64,000 nucleotides of DNA from DASUXA01 sp036378155 (lineage in GTDB: Bacteria > Actinomycetota > Actinomycetes > Mycobacteriales > Micromonosporaceae), in assembly GCA_036378155.1 (NCBI GenBank), contig DASUXA010000076.1:1-64000 (forward strand), written 5' to 3'. The notes beneath the pieces were generated by a model that saw only the letters and a list, made by a program, of their open reading frames with translations, was not told the origin of the DNA and ran no database searches. Made by a program: the position numbers and the translations under genes. Below are positions 50,742 to 58,704 of the stretch, one piece after another. Within the stretch, counting starts at the first letter, position 1, and each line of letters begins with the position of its first letter.

Positions 50742-51253
50742 ACATCGAACCGGCGACCCTCGATGACCTGCCGGTCATCATCGCCATGCGCGAGGAGGCC
50801 AGCCAATGGCTGGCCGAACGCGGCATCGACCAATGGCGCGAACCCTGGCCCAACGCCGAGGCGCAAGCCGAGCGCATCGCAGCCAGCATCAAGGCAGGCG
50901 AAACTTGGATGGTCCGCGGTGATGGGGCTATCGCAGCGACAGTCGCATTAGACGAGTACGCCGACCCCAAGCTGTGGACACTAGCCGAGCAGCATGAGCC
51001 CGCCCTGTACCTGCACAGGCTGATCGTTCGTCGTCCGTGGTCCGGGCTAGGAGGCCGCATCCTTGACTGGGCATGCTCGCGGGCACACGCTCTCTGCAAA
51101 GAGTGGGTACGCATCGACGTTTGGACGCACAACAAGTCACTTCATGAGTACTACATGCGGCACGGGTTCCACCACGTACGGACATTAGACCTAGCGGACT
51201 ATCCGTCCGGGGCACTATTCCAGCGCGAGGCGGATTCACCATCGCGCCAATGA
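50738..51253 (+). CDS. GNAT family N-acetyltransferase
   Basis: 171 residues, GTG start overlapping the GntR stop. Acetyl-CoA motif A is LYLHRLIVRRPWSGLGGRILDWACSRAHAL; the C-terminal YMRHGFHHVRTLDLADYPSG matches motif B. This GntR-GNAT pair is common in AICEs and their host chromosomes. It is a standalone acetyltransferase that may modify a small molecule or protein. It ends 16 bases from the convergent restriction gene. Confidence 0.85.
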   Translation: MNIEPATLDDLPVIIAMREEASQWLAERGIDQWREPWPNAEAQAERIAASIKAGETWMVRGDGAIAATVALDEYADPKLWTLAEQHEPALYLHRLIVRRPWSGLGGRILDWACSRAHALCKEWVRIDVWTHNKSLHEYYMRHGFHHVRTLDLADYPSGALFQREADSPSRQ

Positions 51254-51269
51254 CGCGGCGCAGTCTTTA

Positions 51270-54200
51270 CTAGTCGAGATCCTGCAACATTGCGTCTACG
51301 GCTGGAACCAACTCTTCGACCGCTTGGTCGATTTGGGCACTGATTCCAACCGCGCTGAGGTGATCTCGGACTACCTTCCTTGCTCGCTTGAAATCTCGCA
51401 CGGCGCTCAGGTCCAGACCGGCCACTATACGTTCCGCATCGCTAGCCAATCCGACGAGCGACTGGTGAAGCGGACTGCCTCCGTCGTACGTAGGGATAGG
51501 AACAGCGAACACGTTCTTGTCGATGTCCCTACCACCGAATAGGCCAACAGCCTGGAGCGGACGAACGCGTTCGAGGACCGTTGTCGAGTTAAGGACGGCG
51601 GTTAGGTACCGCGCCTCACTCTCACTACTCGCTGCAGCCCAATACAGCTTATGGTCGATTATCACTTCTGGGTCATCAAGACGGGCGGCTGCAATCGTGT
51701 TACCAGCCTTGCTGTAAACGACCCGGTGCCGCGACGTCGGAATTTGGGCGGTCAGTTGCTCAAAAGTATCGATTCGTTGGAGTAGCGAGGATTCGTCGTT
51801 GGGGACCTTATAGACGCTCCAGGTCTCCTCGGCCGACGCCCACCACGAGGCAAGGCCGGGGTGGTCTTCAATCATTTCCGGCGTGAGGAGCCCCTTAGTA
51901 GAAACAGGAAGCACCGCACGGAGAGGTCTCAGCATCTTGTATGGAAGGAGCGTCTCGCCTAGGTGTATCGGTCTTACGAATGCCCGCTCTACCGTCCCCT
52001 TGATCGACGGAGCCTTTCGCCAGGATTTGTTCTCCAAAGGTGGTCGGTATGACTCGACGGCAACTCGGCCAGCGCCGACGCCGATAGGACCGGCTGGCAG
52101 CTCGTTTACAAAAACCAACATTCGGGGCGCCAGGACCGCGCCCTGGCGAAAGCGCTTCTTGTACGGCGACGATGGAACTACCTCGTCGGCACCCAAAGGC
52201 GAGACGGTTGCCGGTGTGATCTTTAGCCGCTCTTCCGCTTCTGCCCACGTCACGTTTGGGGTTCGCAATGTGCTCGACCACAATGAAACCTTGGCCGGCA
52301 TCCGGCGGGCCGACTCGTCAGGCATTTTCGTACCATGCACCACGCAGGAGACCATGGGGAACCCGGTTGGGGCCTTTGACAGGTCCCATGACTCCTCGAA
52401 TCTCGCATAAACTTCGCCTCCCCAGCGACCTGAGCGGAAGCCGTCACTCGGCTTCCGCGTTAGGGTGCCGTGAGGCATGACGAACGAAAACTTCCCTAAG
52501 GGCTTTAGATATAATTCTACCGCCCTAGCGACGAAGAGATTTGACAGGTCGCGCCCCGACGCGCCTAAGCGACCCTTTAGCAGGCCAAGGTTCCGCGCAA
52601 GGTCCTTAAATCTCTCCTGCATGCCTCCCGTCATCTTGGAGTATCGCAACCACGGAGGATTCCCGATAAGCACGTCAACTCTATGGTCGCGATCCGCAAG
52701 CCAGAGCGGCCGTATGAGGTTTCGTACGTAGTAGCCCCATATATGATCTCGACCAGTCGAATGCAGTCGGCGCATTGTGTCAAACGTCTCTGTTAGCACC
52801 TGAACGTCGCTCTCATGCACTCCAAACTGTCGAAGCACCGGCGCAATCAGATCTCCACTCCTCTTCGGAGACTTGATAACCGCCCGGTCGGCCATCGAAG
52901 TTACGAGCCGGTCGAAGGTACCAGCGTCGTGCAGCACGCTCCTCGGGAAGATCAGGTCATCCCCGAACAAAACGCCCGCTCCTCCGTCAACCAGTTCCTC
53001 GCCAGTCGTCGCTATCCGAACGTCCTCTTCACGGCCTAACAAGTCTCTTCGCTGTTCCCATTGCACGGAGTCGCCAAGATAGACCGGAACAGAAATCGGT
53101 CCGCGGTCGGGCGCTGCCAGTCGTTCGCGTCCAATCGCGAGAAGGTACGTAACCCTGGCAAGGGTTACCGCAACAGGATGAACATCCATCCCAAGAACTC
53201 GCTCGGTTAGATCCGAGACGGCCTTCCCGTTTGGAATACCCGCCGCATCTGCAGCAGTTAGATATGCGCGGATCGCATGAAATACGAATGTACCAGAACC
53301 ACACGCGGGATCGAGCACCCGCTGATTTAGCGAATCATCGACTGTTGCTGCCACCATTCGATCGGCGAGCCAATCTGGCGTGTAGTATTCACCCAACGTG
53401 GCGCGATCCTCTTGTGGAATTACCTCCTCGTAGAGGATCTTAAGCACGTCGTGTTCCACCTGGCTCCAGTCGAACCTCGCAACACGCCGAGCAAGTTCTC
53501 TAATGAACTCGTCTCCGCCGTCGACATGTAATACCCAGTCGAAGAAGTCGGCCTCAACTGCTCCATATATCTGCGCGCCCGAGAAAGCGATGCCCTGCGC
53601 TAGTCCGGCGGGAGTCAGATTGCCGGCGTCGGAGACGTCGAAACCGACTACGGCGTGGGCGATTATCTCTGCGGTAAGAACCAGTAGTGTGTGGTTAACA
53701 AACAAACGCTGGTCGTCAGTGAATGCCTTACCGAATGCTGTTCGGAGTAACTTTCCCCACAACTCCCGCTTGAGTTGGACCTCGGGAACGGACGATGCGC
53801 TTTCGTATAGCAGGTTTAGCGAGGCGTAATCCAGCAGGTGCGCAGGTGAGGATGCCCCCAACCGGCGTTGGATCTCAAGGGGCGTGGGTCTGACCGACTC
53901 TTGGGTTGCGAGGATCGCTTCCAGCCATACTAGAAGGCGCTCCCAATCGGGATTCATGGGCGCGAGTGTCAGTTGTGCAACCTGCACAAGTTCGCGCTCA
54001 ACCAGATGGTATAGGTACCAGTCTGCGCCATCAGTCAGGACCCCCACGTAGCGGGTGCCGAGGCGTTCGGACTGCGTTGCAACGTATCCACTTAGCTGAG
54101 TCTCTGCGTCTCGGCGTATCCCTGCTGGTCGTAGATCCCTCTTTATCTCAATTACACAATGGCCAATTTCTACGTCAAGGCGACGCCGAGTGCCGTCGCC

Positions 54201-54362
54201 AGTCGGTACCTCCAGGCGTGCGACTTGATGTGTATCAAGAGCAAGGCCGCCCGATGTAAGCACGAGGTAGACGTCGCCTTGGATATCCGCTTCAGTTCTG
54301 GTCGCATCGCGGGATGCCAACCTACCGACTGCGCTTACGACCGCGGCCGCCATCGTGCCCAT
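51270..54362 (-). CDS. Single-chain restriction-modification enzyme (type IIG-like)
   Basis: 1030 residues. N-terminal PD-(D/E)xK-like nuclease: RLDVEIGHCVIEIKRDL gives D...E-x-K near residue 62. Then a helical linker, the methyltransferase with EYYTPDWLADRM, motif I LDPACGSGTFVFHAIRAYL near 350, and motif IV VLIGNPPWLRYSKM near 565, which marks an N6-adenine methyltransferase. The C-terminal 400 residues should hold the target recognition domain. The DNA is visibly less GC-rich than its surroundings. It is likely a defence cargo. Start at 54362 follows GGAGGGCGAGG. Confidence 0.86.
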   Translation of the reverse strand: MGTMAAAVVSAVGRLASRDATRTEADIQGDVYLVLTSGGLALDTHQVARLEVPTGDGTRRRLDVEIGHCVIEIKRDLRPAGIRRDAETQLSGYVATQSERLGTRYVGVLTDGADWYLYHLVERELVQVAQLTLAPMNPDWERLLVWLEAILATQESVRPTPLEIQRRLGASSPAHLLDYASLNLLYESASSVPEVQLKRELWGKLLRTAFGKAFTDDQRLFVNHTLLVLTAEIIAHAVVGFDVSDAGNLTPAGLAQGIAFSGAQIYGAVEADFFDWVLHVDGGDEFIRELARRVARFDWSQVEHDVLKILYEEVIPQEDRATLGEYYTPDWLADRMVAATVDDSLNQRVLDPACGSGTFVFHAIRAYLTAADAAGIPNGKAVSDLTERVLGMDVHPVAVTLARVTYLLAIGRERLAAPDRGPISVPVYLGDSVQWEQRRDLLGREEDVRIATTGEELVDGGAGVLFGDDLIFPRSVLHDAGTFDRLVTSMADRAVIKSPKRSGDLIAPVLRQFGVHESDVQVLTETFDTMRRLHSTGRDHIWGYYVRNLIRPLWLADRDHRVDVLIGNPPWLRYSKMTGGMQERFKDLARNLGLLKGRLGASGRDLSNLFVARAVELYLKPLGKFSFVMPHGTLTRKPSDGFRSGRWGGEVYARFEESWDLSKAPTGFPMVSCVVHGTKMPDESARRMPAKVSLWSSTLRTPNVTWAEAEERLKITPATVSPLGADEVVPSSPYKKRFRQGAVLAPRMLVFVNELPAGPIGVGAGRVAVESYRPPLENKSWRKAPSIKGTVERAFVRPIHLGETLLPYKMLRPLRAVLPVSTKGLLTPEMIEDHPGLASWWASAEETWSVYKVPNDESSLLQRIDTFEQLTAQIPTSRHRVVYSKAGNTIAAARLDDPEVIIDHKLYWAAASSESEARYLTAVLNSTTVLERVRPLQAVGLFGGRDIDKNVFAVPIPTYDGGSPLHQSLVGLASDAERIVAGLDLSAVRDFKRARKVVRDHLSAVGISAQIDQAVEELVPAVDAMLQDLD

Positions 54363-54457
54363 CCTCGCCCTCCAAACTCCCGAGGTAGCCTACGCGTTGT
54401 CTTGATCAATTACTGCACTGGAGGACCTGGTGCGTGGCGCAAGCCGCGCGCTCGAGC

Positions 54458-54495
54458 CGTACAGGGGTGGTCGGTCAGCCAACCACCCCTGTACG
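54458..54495 (-). terminator. 14-bp perfect hairpin
   Basis: CGTACAGGGGTGGT (54458-54471) and its exact complement ACCACCCCTGTACG (54482-54495) enclose a 10-base loop. It follows the stop of the 54-residue gene and precedes the restriction gene, so it insulates the two minus-strand genes. Confidence 0.82.
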
Positions 54496-54511
54496 CGGGA
54501 CCGCAACCGGC

Positions 54512-54676
54512 TCAACTCAGACGATGCACCGCGTTGTTCACGACGTGTCCCACGACGGTACCGACGACAGGGGCCGCGTAAGCGGGCAGTCGGAGTTCCT
54601 TCATGAGTTTGGCAGTCAGGTAGGTGGTCGCTACGCCAGCGCCGACGACGACGATGGTTCGGGTCAGGTTGTCCAT
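54512..54676 (-). CDS. 54-residue hydrophobic peptide
   Basis: ATG at 54676 preceded by AGGAG (ACAGGAGTCGAGC). The product begins DNLTRTIVVVGAGVATTYLT and has a second hydrophobic stretch AAPVVGTVVGHVVNN, so one or two membrane passes are likely. TGA at 54512-54514, then a strong terminator hairpin. A single-gene unit with good signals next to the restriction gene; function unknown. It could be a small toxin, holin-like or immunity peptide, but no family is recognised. Confidence 0.65.
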   Translation of the reverse strand: MDNLTRTIVVVGAGVATTYLTAKLMKELRLPAYAAPVVGTVVGHVVNNAVHRLS

Positions 54677-55173
54677 GCTCGACTCCTGTCGGTAGGGAAA
54701 CTACTCAGGCGTACTTACCATGCGCCTCCGACAGAACTTGGATGACCGCCACCTGCTACGCGGTCAACTGGACAGCGACACGCCGCCGGATGCTCACGTA
54801 TTTGCTGGCAGCCGGCTCAGGTTCCGTCTCGTCGTGCGCGTCCGAGCCATCCCGCTAACGAGTTCTCGTTCTTAGTACAACCGTACGAGCGGTGCGGGAA
54901 TGTACCACGGCGGCGGCGACTACGGAGCGCGACACGCTTGCAGTGGTAAGCCGATTAAATCGGACTTATCTTATTCCCGCCCGCAACTAACTGTGATCGT
55001 CGACACATCTACGCGCGACGGAAATGGCGGAATGCGCGTGTTTGGGCCCTTCGTGTTTCCTAAATGCGTAGATACTCCCGAAACCACGCGTTGTTACATC
55101 GGCGTACATTCGCTGAGGCGCCAAGGTGGCGCTCCCAGGTCGCGCACTTGGGCCTGCCCGAAAAGAGGTTCGC
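54677..55173. other. Intergenic region
   Basis: No supported gene in about 500 bases. A lower-GC stretch at 54935-55090 (with TAAATCGGACTTATCTTATT near 54955) suggests promoters, and open frames over it look like chance. Promoters for the 54-residue peptide (leftward) and the 51-residue protein (rightward) should be here. Confidence 0.4.
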
Positions 55174-55329
55174 GTGAAGACGCAGCCATGGCATTCAGTG
55201 AAGCCCAACGATCCCTTGGTCTACCACGACAACACGTTGTGCACTGAGGGCAACAACATCGAGCGCCAGAACCGCCGGAACGGTACGGGCGGCCGGCCTC
55301 AGTGCCAGCACTGCCGGCGCCTCGGCTGA
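55174..55329 (+). CDS. 51-residue conserved actinobacterial protein
   Basis: GTG at 55174, six bases after AGAGG. It reads KTQPWHSVKPNDPLVYHDNT, then CTEGNNIERQNRRNGTGGRP and QCQHCRRL. The pattern VYH-x3-CTEGNNIE...GTGGRPxCxHC recurs in small actinobacterial proteins and has four possible zinc ligands (C, C, C, H), so a compact zinc fold is likely. Function unknown. It lies near the right end of the element, downstream of nothing, as a separate unit. Confidence 0.72.
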   Translation: MKTQPWHSVKPNDPLVYHDNTLCTEGNNIERQNRRNGTGGRPQCQHCRRLG

Positions 55330-55591
55330 CGGACTCGATGTAGGGACCCCGCGCGGACCGAAGTGATTCCAGCACCTCGGTACGGCGGGGTCCGCCGCAC
55401 CCTACGTCACGTGCTCCTCAACGGGAGACAACGTGATCGTTTCGTGATGACCTTCCCGTCATTTGGAGGGACTCACTCGTCTCAGTTCCCGTCTCGTTCG
55501 GCGACGTACGCCGCCGGCTGAGGCCGTTCCCGACGATGTATACACCCAGCCAGCGACCGAAGTTGACCACGCCTGAACGTTGGTCAGCAGA

Positions 55592-55648
55592 CCTCGAAAG
55601 CGTGTGAGGGTTTACGCCCTCCAAGGGTTCAAATCCCTTCACCACCGC
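55592..55648 (+). repeat. attR, 57-bp core
   Basis: Exact copy of 40961-41017. It lacks the 5' half of the tRNA (no acceptor 5' strand or D arm), so it is an attachment site and not a tRNA gene. The identity resumes after 4 mismatches at 55653-55671 (19 bases), and a second terminator-like stem CGCCCGG/CCGGGCG follows (55665-55694). Confidence 0.92.
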
Positions 55649-55920
55649 TCGTGAACAGGCGAAACGCCCGGCGATCGATGAGGTCGACCGGGCGTCGCGC
55701 TGTCTCGTCTCATTCATCCGGGACACGCTGTCCGTGGCGTACTTCGTCCGAGGTGTACGTACACCACGAGCGTTGTACGCCCGAGACGATATGCCTCTCC
55801 GCGCGGTGCGCGACCACCGAAGCGACGCCGCCACCCACCCGGCCCCCGACGGGATCGGAATCACACCCGCGATCTCGCGGTGACGCCCGTCGGACTGGCA
55901 GACTCCTCGGTGAGCTACGC

Positions 55921-56043
55921 GTGCTCCGGGGTCGGTGAAAGTCCGAACCGGCGGTGACAGTCCGCGACCCGGCCGAAGCCATCGGCCGGTGGACCCGGTG
56001 GAATTCCGGGACCGACGGTGAAAGTCCGGATGGGAGGCAGCAC
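55921..56043 (+). ncRNA. FMN riboswitch (RFN element)
   Basis: The conserved blocks are in order: GGGGTCGGTGAAAGTCCGAA, CCGGCGGTGACAGTCCGCGA, GGTGGAATTCCGGGACCGAC, and GGTGAAAGTCCGGATGGGAG with GCAGCAC closing the P1 stem against GTGCT at the 5' end. The six-helix layout is complete. It lies 91 bases before the riboflavin transporter start and should turn it off when FMN is high. Confidence 0.95.
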
Positions 56044-56133
56044 GCCGCGTCGTCGCTCGGACCGCAGGTCCGTGGCGGTGACGTCGCAGCACGTGCCCCG
56101 GGGTCCGCGTCAGGCGCGGACAGGAGGCACACG

Positions 56134-56823
56134 ATGAGCGATCTGATCGGTTGGGCGAACGAGGTCGCCTTCACCTTCGGGCAGCAGCGGGTCCTGTGGG
56201 CGGACCTGCTCGGCAACGCGGCGGCGCTGGCGACGGTCGGCTTGGCGCTGCGGCGCTCGGTCTGGACCTGGCCGGTACAGATCACCTGCAGCATCCTGCT
56301 GTTCGGCGCGAGCATGGCCGCCCACCTCGGCGGGAACGCGTCGCGCCAGGTCCTGCTCGGTTCGCTCGCCGTGTACGGCTGGTGGAAGTGGACGCGCGAC
56401 CGGCGGAATGCCGCCGAACCCTCGGAGCGGGTACGCGTGGCGTGGGCGTCGGCGCGGCAGCGCATCGTCCTGCTCGCCGCGCTGGTGGTCGGTACCGTCG
56501 CGTTCGCCTGGCTGTTGAGCGTCACGCACACCTCGTGGGCTCCGCTGCCCGACGCGTACATCTTCATCGGCAGCGCGGTCGCGACCTTCGCCCAGGCACG
56601 CGGTCTGGTCGAGTTCTGGCTGGTGTGGATCCTCGTCGATCTCGTCGGGGTGCCGCTGGCGTGGACCCACGGACTGGTCGTCAGCGGGCTGGTGTACGGG
56701 GTGTTCTTCGCGATGTGCGTGTGGGGGCTGGTGGACTGGGCTCGGGCGGCGCGTCGCCGGACCAGTGCCACGATTTCCGCGGAATCCGGGACACAGCTGG
56801 CTGACAGCGTTCAAACTAACTGA
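56134..56823 (+). CDS. ribM: RibM/PnuC-family riboflavin transporter
   Basis: 229 residues with seven predicted transmembrane segments and the PnuC-like hallmark WPVQITCSILLFGASMAAHLGG and VYGWWKWTRDRRN, plus ARGLVEFWLVWILVDLVGVPL. The FMN riboswitch upstream fixes its role as riboflavin uptake by facilitated diffusion, as in actinobacterial RibM. Start ATG at 56134 follows CAGGAGGCACACG. No biosynthesis genes next to it, so it is a single-gene riboswitch unit. Confidence 0.93.
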   Translation: MSDLIGWANEVAFTFGQQRVLWADLLGNAAALATVGLALRRSVWTWPVQITCSILLFGASMAAHLGGNASRQVLLGSLAVYGWWKWTRDRRNAAEPSERVRVAWASARQRIVLLAALVVGTVAFAWLLSVTHTSWAPLPDAYIFIGSAVATFAQARGLVEFWLVWILVDLVGVPLAWTHGLVVSGLVYGVFFAMCVWGLVDWARAARRRTSATISAESGTQLADSVQTN

Positions 56824-56834
56824 CTATGTCAGCC
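56799..56834. promoter_or_regulatory. Inverted repeat over the TetR gene start
   Basis: GGCTGACA (56799-56806) and TGTCAGCC (56827-56834) are exact complements 20 bases apart. The right arm covers the start codon of the TetR gene. Two half-sites spaced two helical turns apart around the start fit an autoregulatory operator. Confidence 0.55.
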
Positions 56835-57425
56835 GTATCGGCGGTCCGAGACCGACGTACGGAGCGGCGGGAAGCCACCCGGCGCGAGATCCTCGACGCG
56901 GCATGGGAACTGGTCCGCGCGGACGGTCTCGCGGCGTTGGCGATGCGCAACCTCGGCGCCCGCGTGGGCATGCGGGCACAGTCGTTGTACGCGTACTTCC
57001 CGTCCAAGAACGCGATCGTCGACGCCATGTTCGCCGAGTCGAACCGGCAACTGCTCGACCGCATCGCCGCGTTGCCGCCGGTGACCGACCCGGTCGCCCG
57101 GCTGCGCCTGCTGGCCCGGTCGTTCGTCGACTTCTGCGTCGAGGACCAGGTCCGCTACCAGTTGTTGTACCAGCGCACCATTCCGCGCTTCGTACCGAGC
57201 CCGGAGTCCTACGCGCCCGCCGTCGAGGTCCTCGACGGGGCGCGGGAGGCGCTGCGCGCCTGCGGCATCCACGGTGACCGGGCGCTCGACGCGTGGACCG
57301 CGGTGATCGCCGGGGTCGCCGCCCAGCAGAACTCCAACCAGCCGGGCGGTGACCGGTGGGTACGCCTGCTGGACGACGTCATCGACATGTACCTGTCTCA
57401 TTTCGGTACGCCCGGAGCGGGTTGA
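56826..57425 (+). CDS. TetR family transcriptional regulator
   Basis: 199 residues. TetR_N HTH at 15-65 (TRREILDAAWELVRADGLAALAMRNLGARVGMRAQSLYAYFPSK in outline). The C-terminal domain resembles TetR_C_33-type members (WTAVIAGVAAQQNSNQPGGDRWVRLLDDVIDMYL). Two bases separate its start from the riboflavin transporter stop; the following gene is an MBL-fold protein, the likely target. Ligand unknown. Confidence 0.88.
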   Translation: MSAVSAVRDRRTERREATRREILDAAWELVRADGLAALAMRNLGARVGMRAQSLYAYFPSKNAIVDAMFAESNRQLLDRIAALPPVTDPVARLRLLARSFVDFCVEDQVRYQLLYQRTIPRFVPSPESYAPAVEVLDGAREALRACGIHGDRALDAWTAVIAGVAAQQNSNQPGGDRWVRLLDDVIDMYLSHFGTPGAG

Positions 57426-57526
57426 CGCCGTGACAGCCACGACCGCGCGAAGGGTGACGGTCACGCACGGGTTGCTCGCGTCCGCCGTTGCGTACCGACG
57501 TCAGCCAACCTCGTAGGAGGACGACC

Positions 57527-58336
57527 ATGAACACCTATCGCGTGGGTCGGGACGTCACCGTCATCAGCGACCATCTGGAAGTACCGGGAATCGGGTTCCT
57601 CGCCGCCAACACCTTCGTCCTGCACGCGGCCGAGCCCGTCGTGATCGACACGGGGCTGGGGCTACCGGACCGCGACTTCGTCCGCACACTGGCCCAGGTC
57701 ATCGACCCGTCGGACGTGCGCTGGATCTGGCTCACCCACCCGGACCGTGATCACACCGGGGGGATCTTCGACCTGCTCAGCGTCGCACCCCGCGCCCGCC
57801 TCGTGACCACGTACCTGGCTGTGGGCATCATGTCGACGGAGCGACCGCTGCCCATCGACCGCGTGTACCTGCTCAACGCGGGGCAGAGCCTGGACGTGGG
57901 GGACCGGACGCTGCACGGGTTCCGGCCGCCGCTGTTCGACAGTCCCGCCACGGTCGCCCTGTACGACGACCGCAGCCGGGTCTGCTTCAGCTCCGACTGT
58001 TTCGGCGCGCCCCTGCCCACCGCGGAACTCGTCGACATCACCGATGTCCGCGCCGTGCCCGCCGCCGACCTGCGCGCCGCACAACTGTTCTGGGCCGCGG
58101 TCGACAGTCCGTGGGTACACATGGTCGACGTGGACAAGTACCTGCGGACCGTTCGCGATGTGCAGGGCATCCACCCGGACGCGATCTTCAGTACCCACCT
58201 GCCGCCGGCGATCGGCGTGGAGGGCCAGATGTTCGACATGCTCGCCGAAGCGCCGGACGCCAATCCGTTCGTCGGCCCGGATCAGCGGGCGTTGGAGGAG
58301 TTGCTCGCGACGTTCCAGCCGCCGACGCCGGTCTGA
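57527..58336 (+). CDS. MBL-fold metallohydrolase (flavodiiron-like)
   Basis: 269 residues from the ATG at 57527 (AGGAGGACGACC upstream). The metal-binding motif is WLTHPDRDHTGGIFDLL (H-x-D-x-D-H), with His in FSTHLPP and the bridging Asp in CFSSDCFGAPL. The pattern is closer to the ODP/flavodiiron MBL class that has diiron sites than to beta-lactamases. It has no flavodoxin domain. Probably regulated by the TetR gene upstream. The 3' end overlaps the convergent toxin gene by 55 bases. Confidence 0.84.
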   Translation: MNTYRVGRDVTVISDHLEVPGIGFLAANTFVLHAAEPVVIDTGLGLPDRDFVRTLAQVIDPSDVRWIWLTHPDRDHTGGIFDLLSVAPRARLVTTYLAVGIMSTERPLPIDRVYLLNAGQSLDVGDRTLHGFRPPLFDSPATVALYDDRSRVCFSSDCFGAPLPTAELVDITDVRAVPAADLRAAQLFWAAVDSPWVHMVDVDKYLRTVRDVQGIHPDAIFSTHLPPAIGVEGQMFDMLAEAPDANPFVGPDQRALEELLATFQPPTPV

Positions 58337-58704
58337 CGTCGCCCGGCTGGCGGCGGTCGGTGTCGGTGGTCGAGGCTGAGGATCAGTCGGGTAGCGGTTT
58401 CTACGCGGCGGAGTTCGCCAGGCGACAGCAGGCCGAGCCGCTTACGCAACTGCGCCTTCGAGACGGTGTGCAGGTCGGTGCAGTTGACGAAGAATTCGTC
58501 GTACTTCGTCAGCCCGGCCGCTGGACCGATCGCGACGTGGGTCGCGGCCGGGCCCGGGGTACCGGTTATCAACGCGACGGTAACCGTGGAGAGCGGTTGC
58601 GCAATGCGATTCGCGGTCAGGACGACAACCGGATGCGGGCCGGGGGGATTCCTGAACGCGCAGCTCCACACCTCCCCGCGCAGCGCCGAGCCCGGAGCTA
58701 CCAC
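58282..58704 (-). CDS. MazF/PemK-like toxin
   Basis: 140 residues from the GTG at 58704, overlapping the antitoxin stop by 7 bases. The fold signature is LRGEVWSCAFRNPPGPHPVVVLTANRIAQ, followed by SKAQLRKRLGLLSPGELRRVETATRLIL. It would cleave RNA at specific short sites. The last 30 residues extend past the usual MazF end and overlap the neighbouring MBL gene. It is paired with a ribbon-helix-helix antitoxin. Confidence 0.82.
   Translation of the reverse strand: MVAPGSALRGEVWSCAFRNPPGPHPVVVLTANRIAQPLSTVTVALITGTPGPAATHVAIGPAAGLTKYDEFFVNCTDLHTVSKAQLRKRLGLLSPGELRRVETATRLILSLDHRHRPPPAGRRQTGVGGWNVASNSSNAR

Larger units (their letters stand above)
40961..55648. mobile_element. Integrative and conjugative element (AICE type) in tRNA-Ser
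   Basis: Bounded by a 57-bp exact direct repeat of the tRNA-Ser 3' half (40961-41017 and 55592-55648). Inside, in the usual AICE order: integrase, excisionase, DUF3631 helicase-like protein, primase-polymerase, small proteins, FtsK/TraB translocase, DUF2637 membrane protein, DUF6284, GntR regulator, GNAT protein, and cargo. Length 14.7 kb. Elements of this sort (pSAM2 type) excise, replicate by a Rep protein and move double-stranded DNA through a single TraB-like protein. All modules appear intact, so it is probably functional. Confidence 0.92.

Noticed and set aside
54900..55247. 115-residue plus-strand frame in the right end of the element
   Set aside because: It has mixed composition, no ribosome site, and overlaps the better supported 51-residue gene in another frame.
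55592..55648. Second tRNA-Ser gene
   Set aside because: Lacks the 5' acceptor strand and D arm; it is attR.
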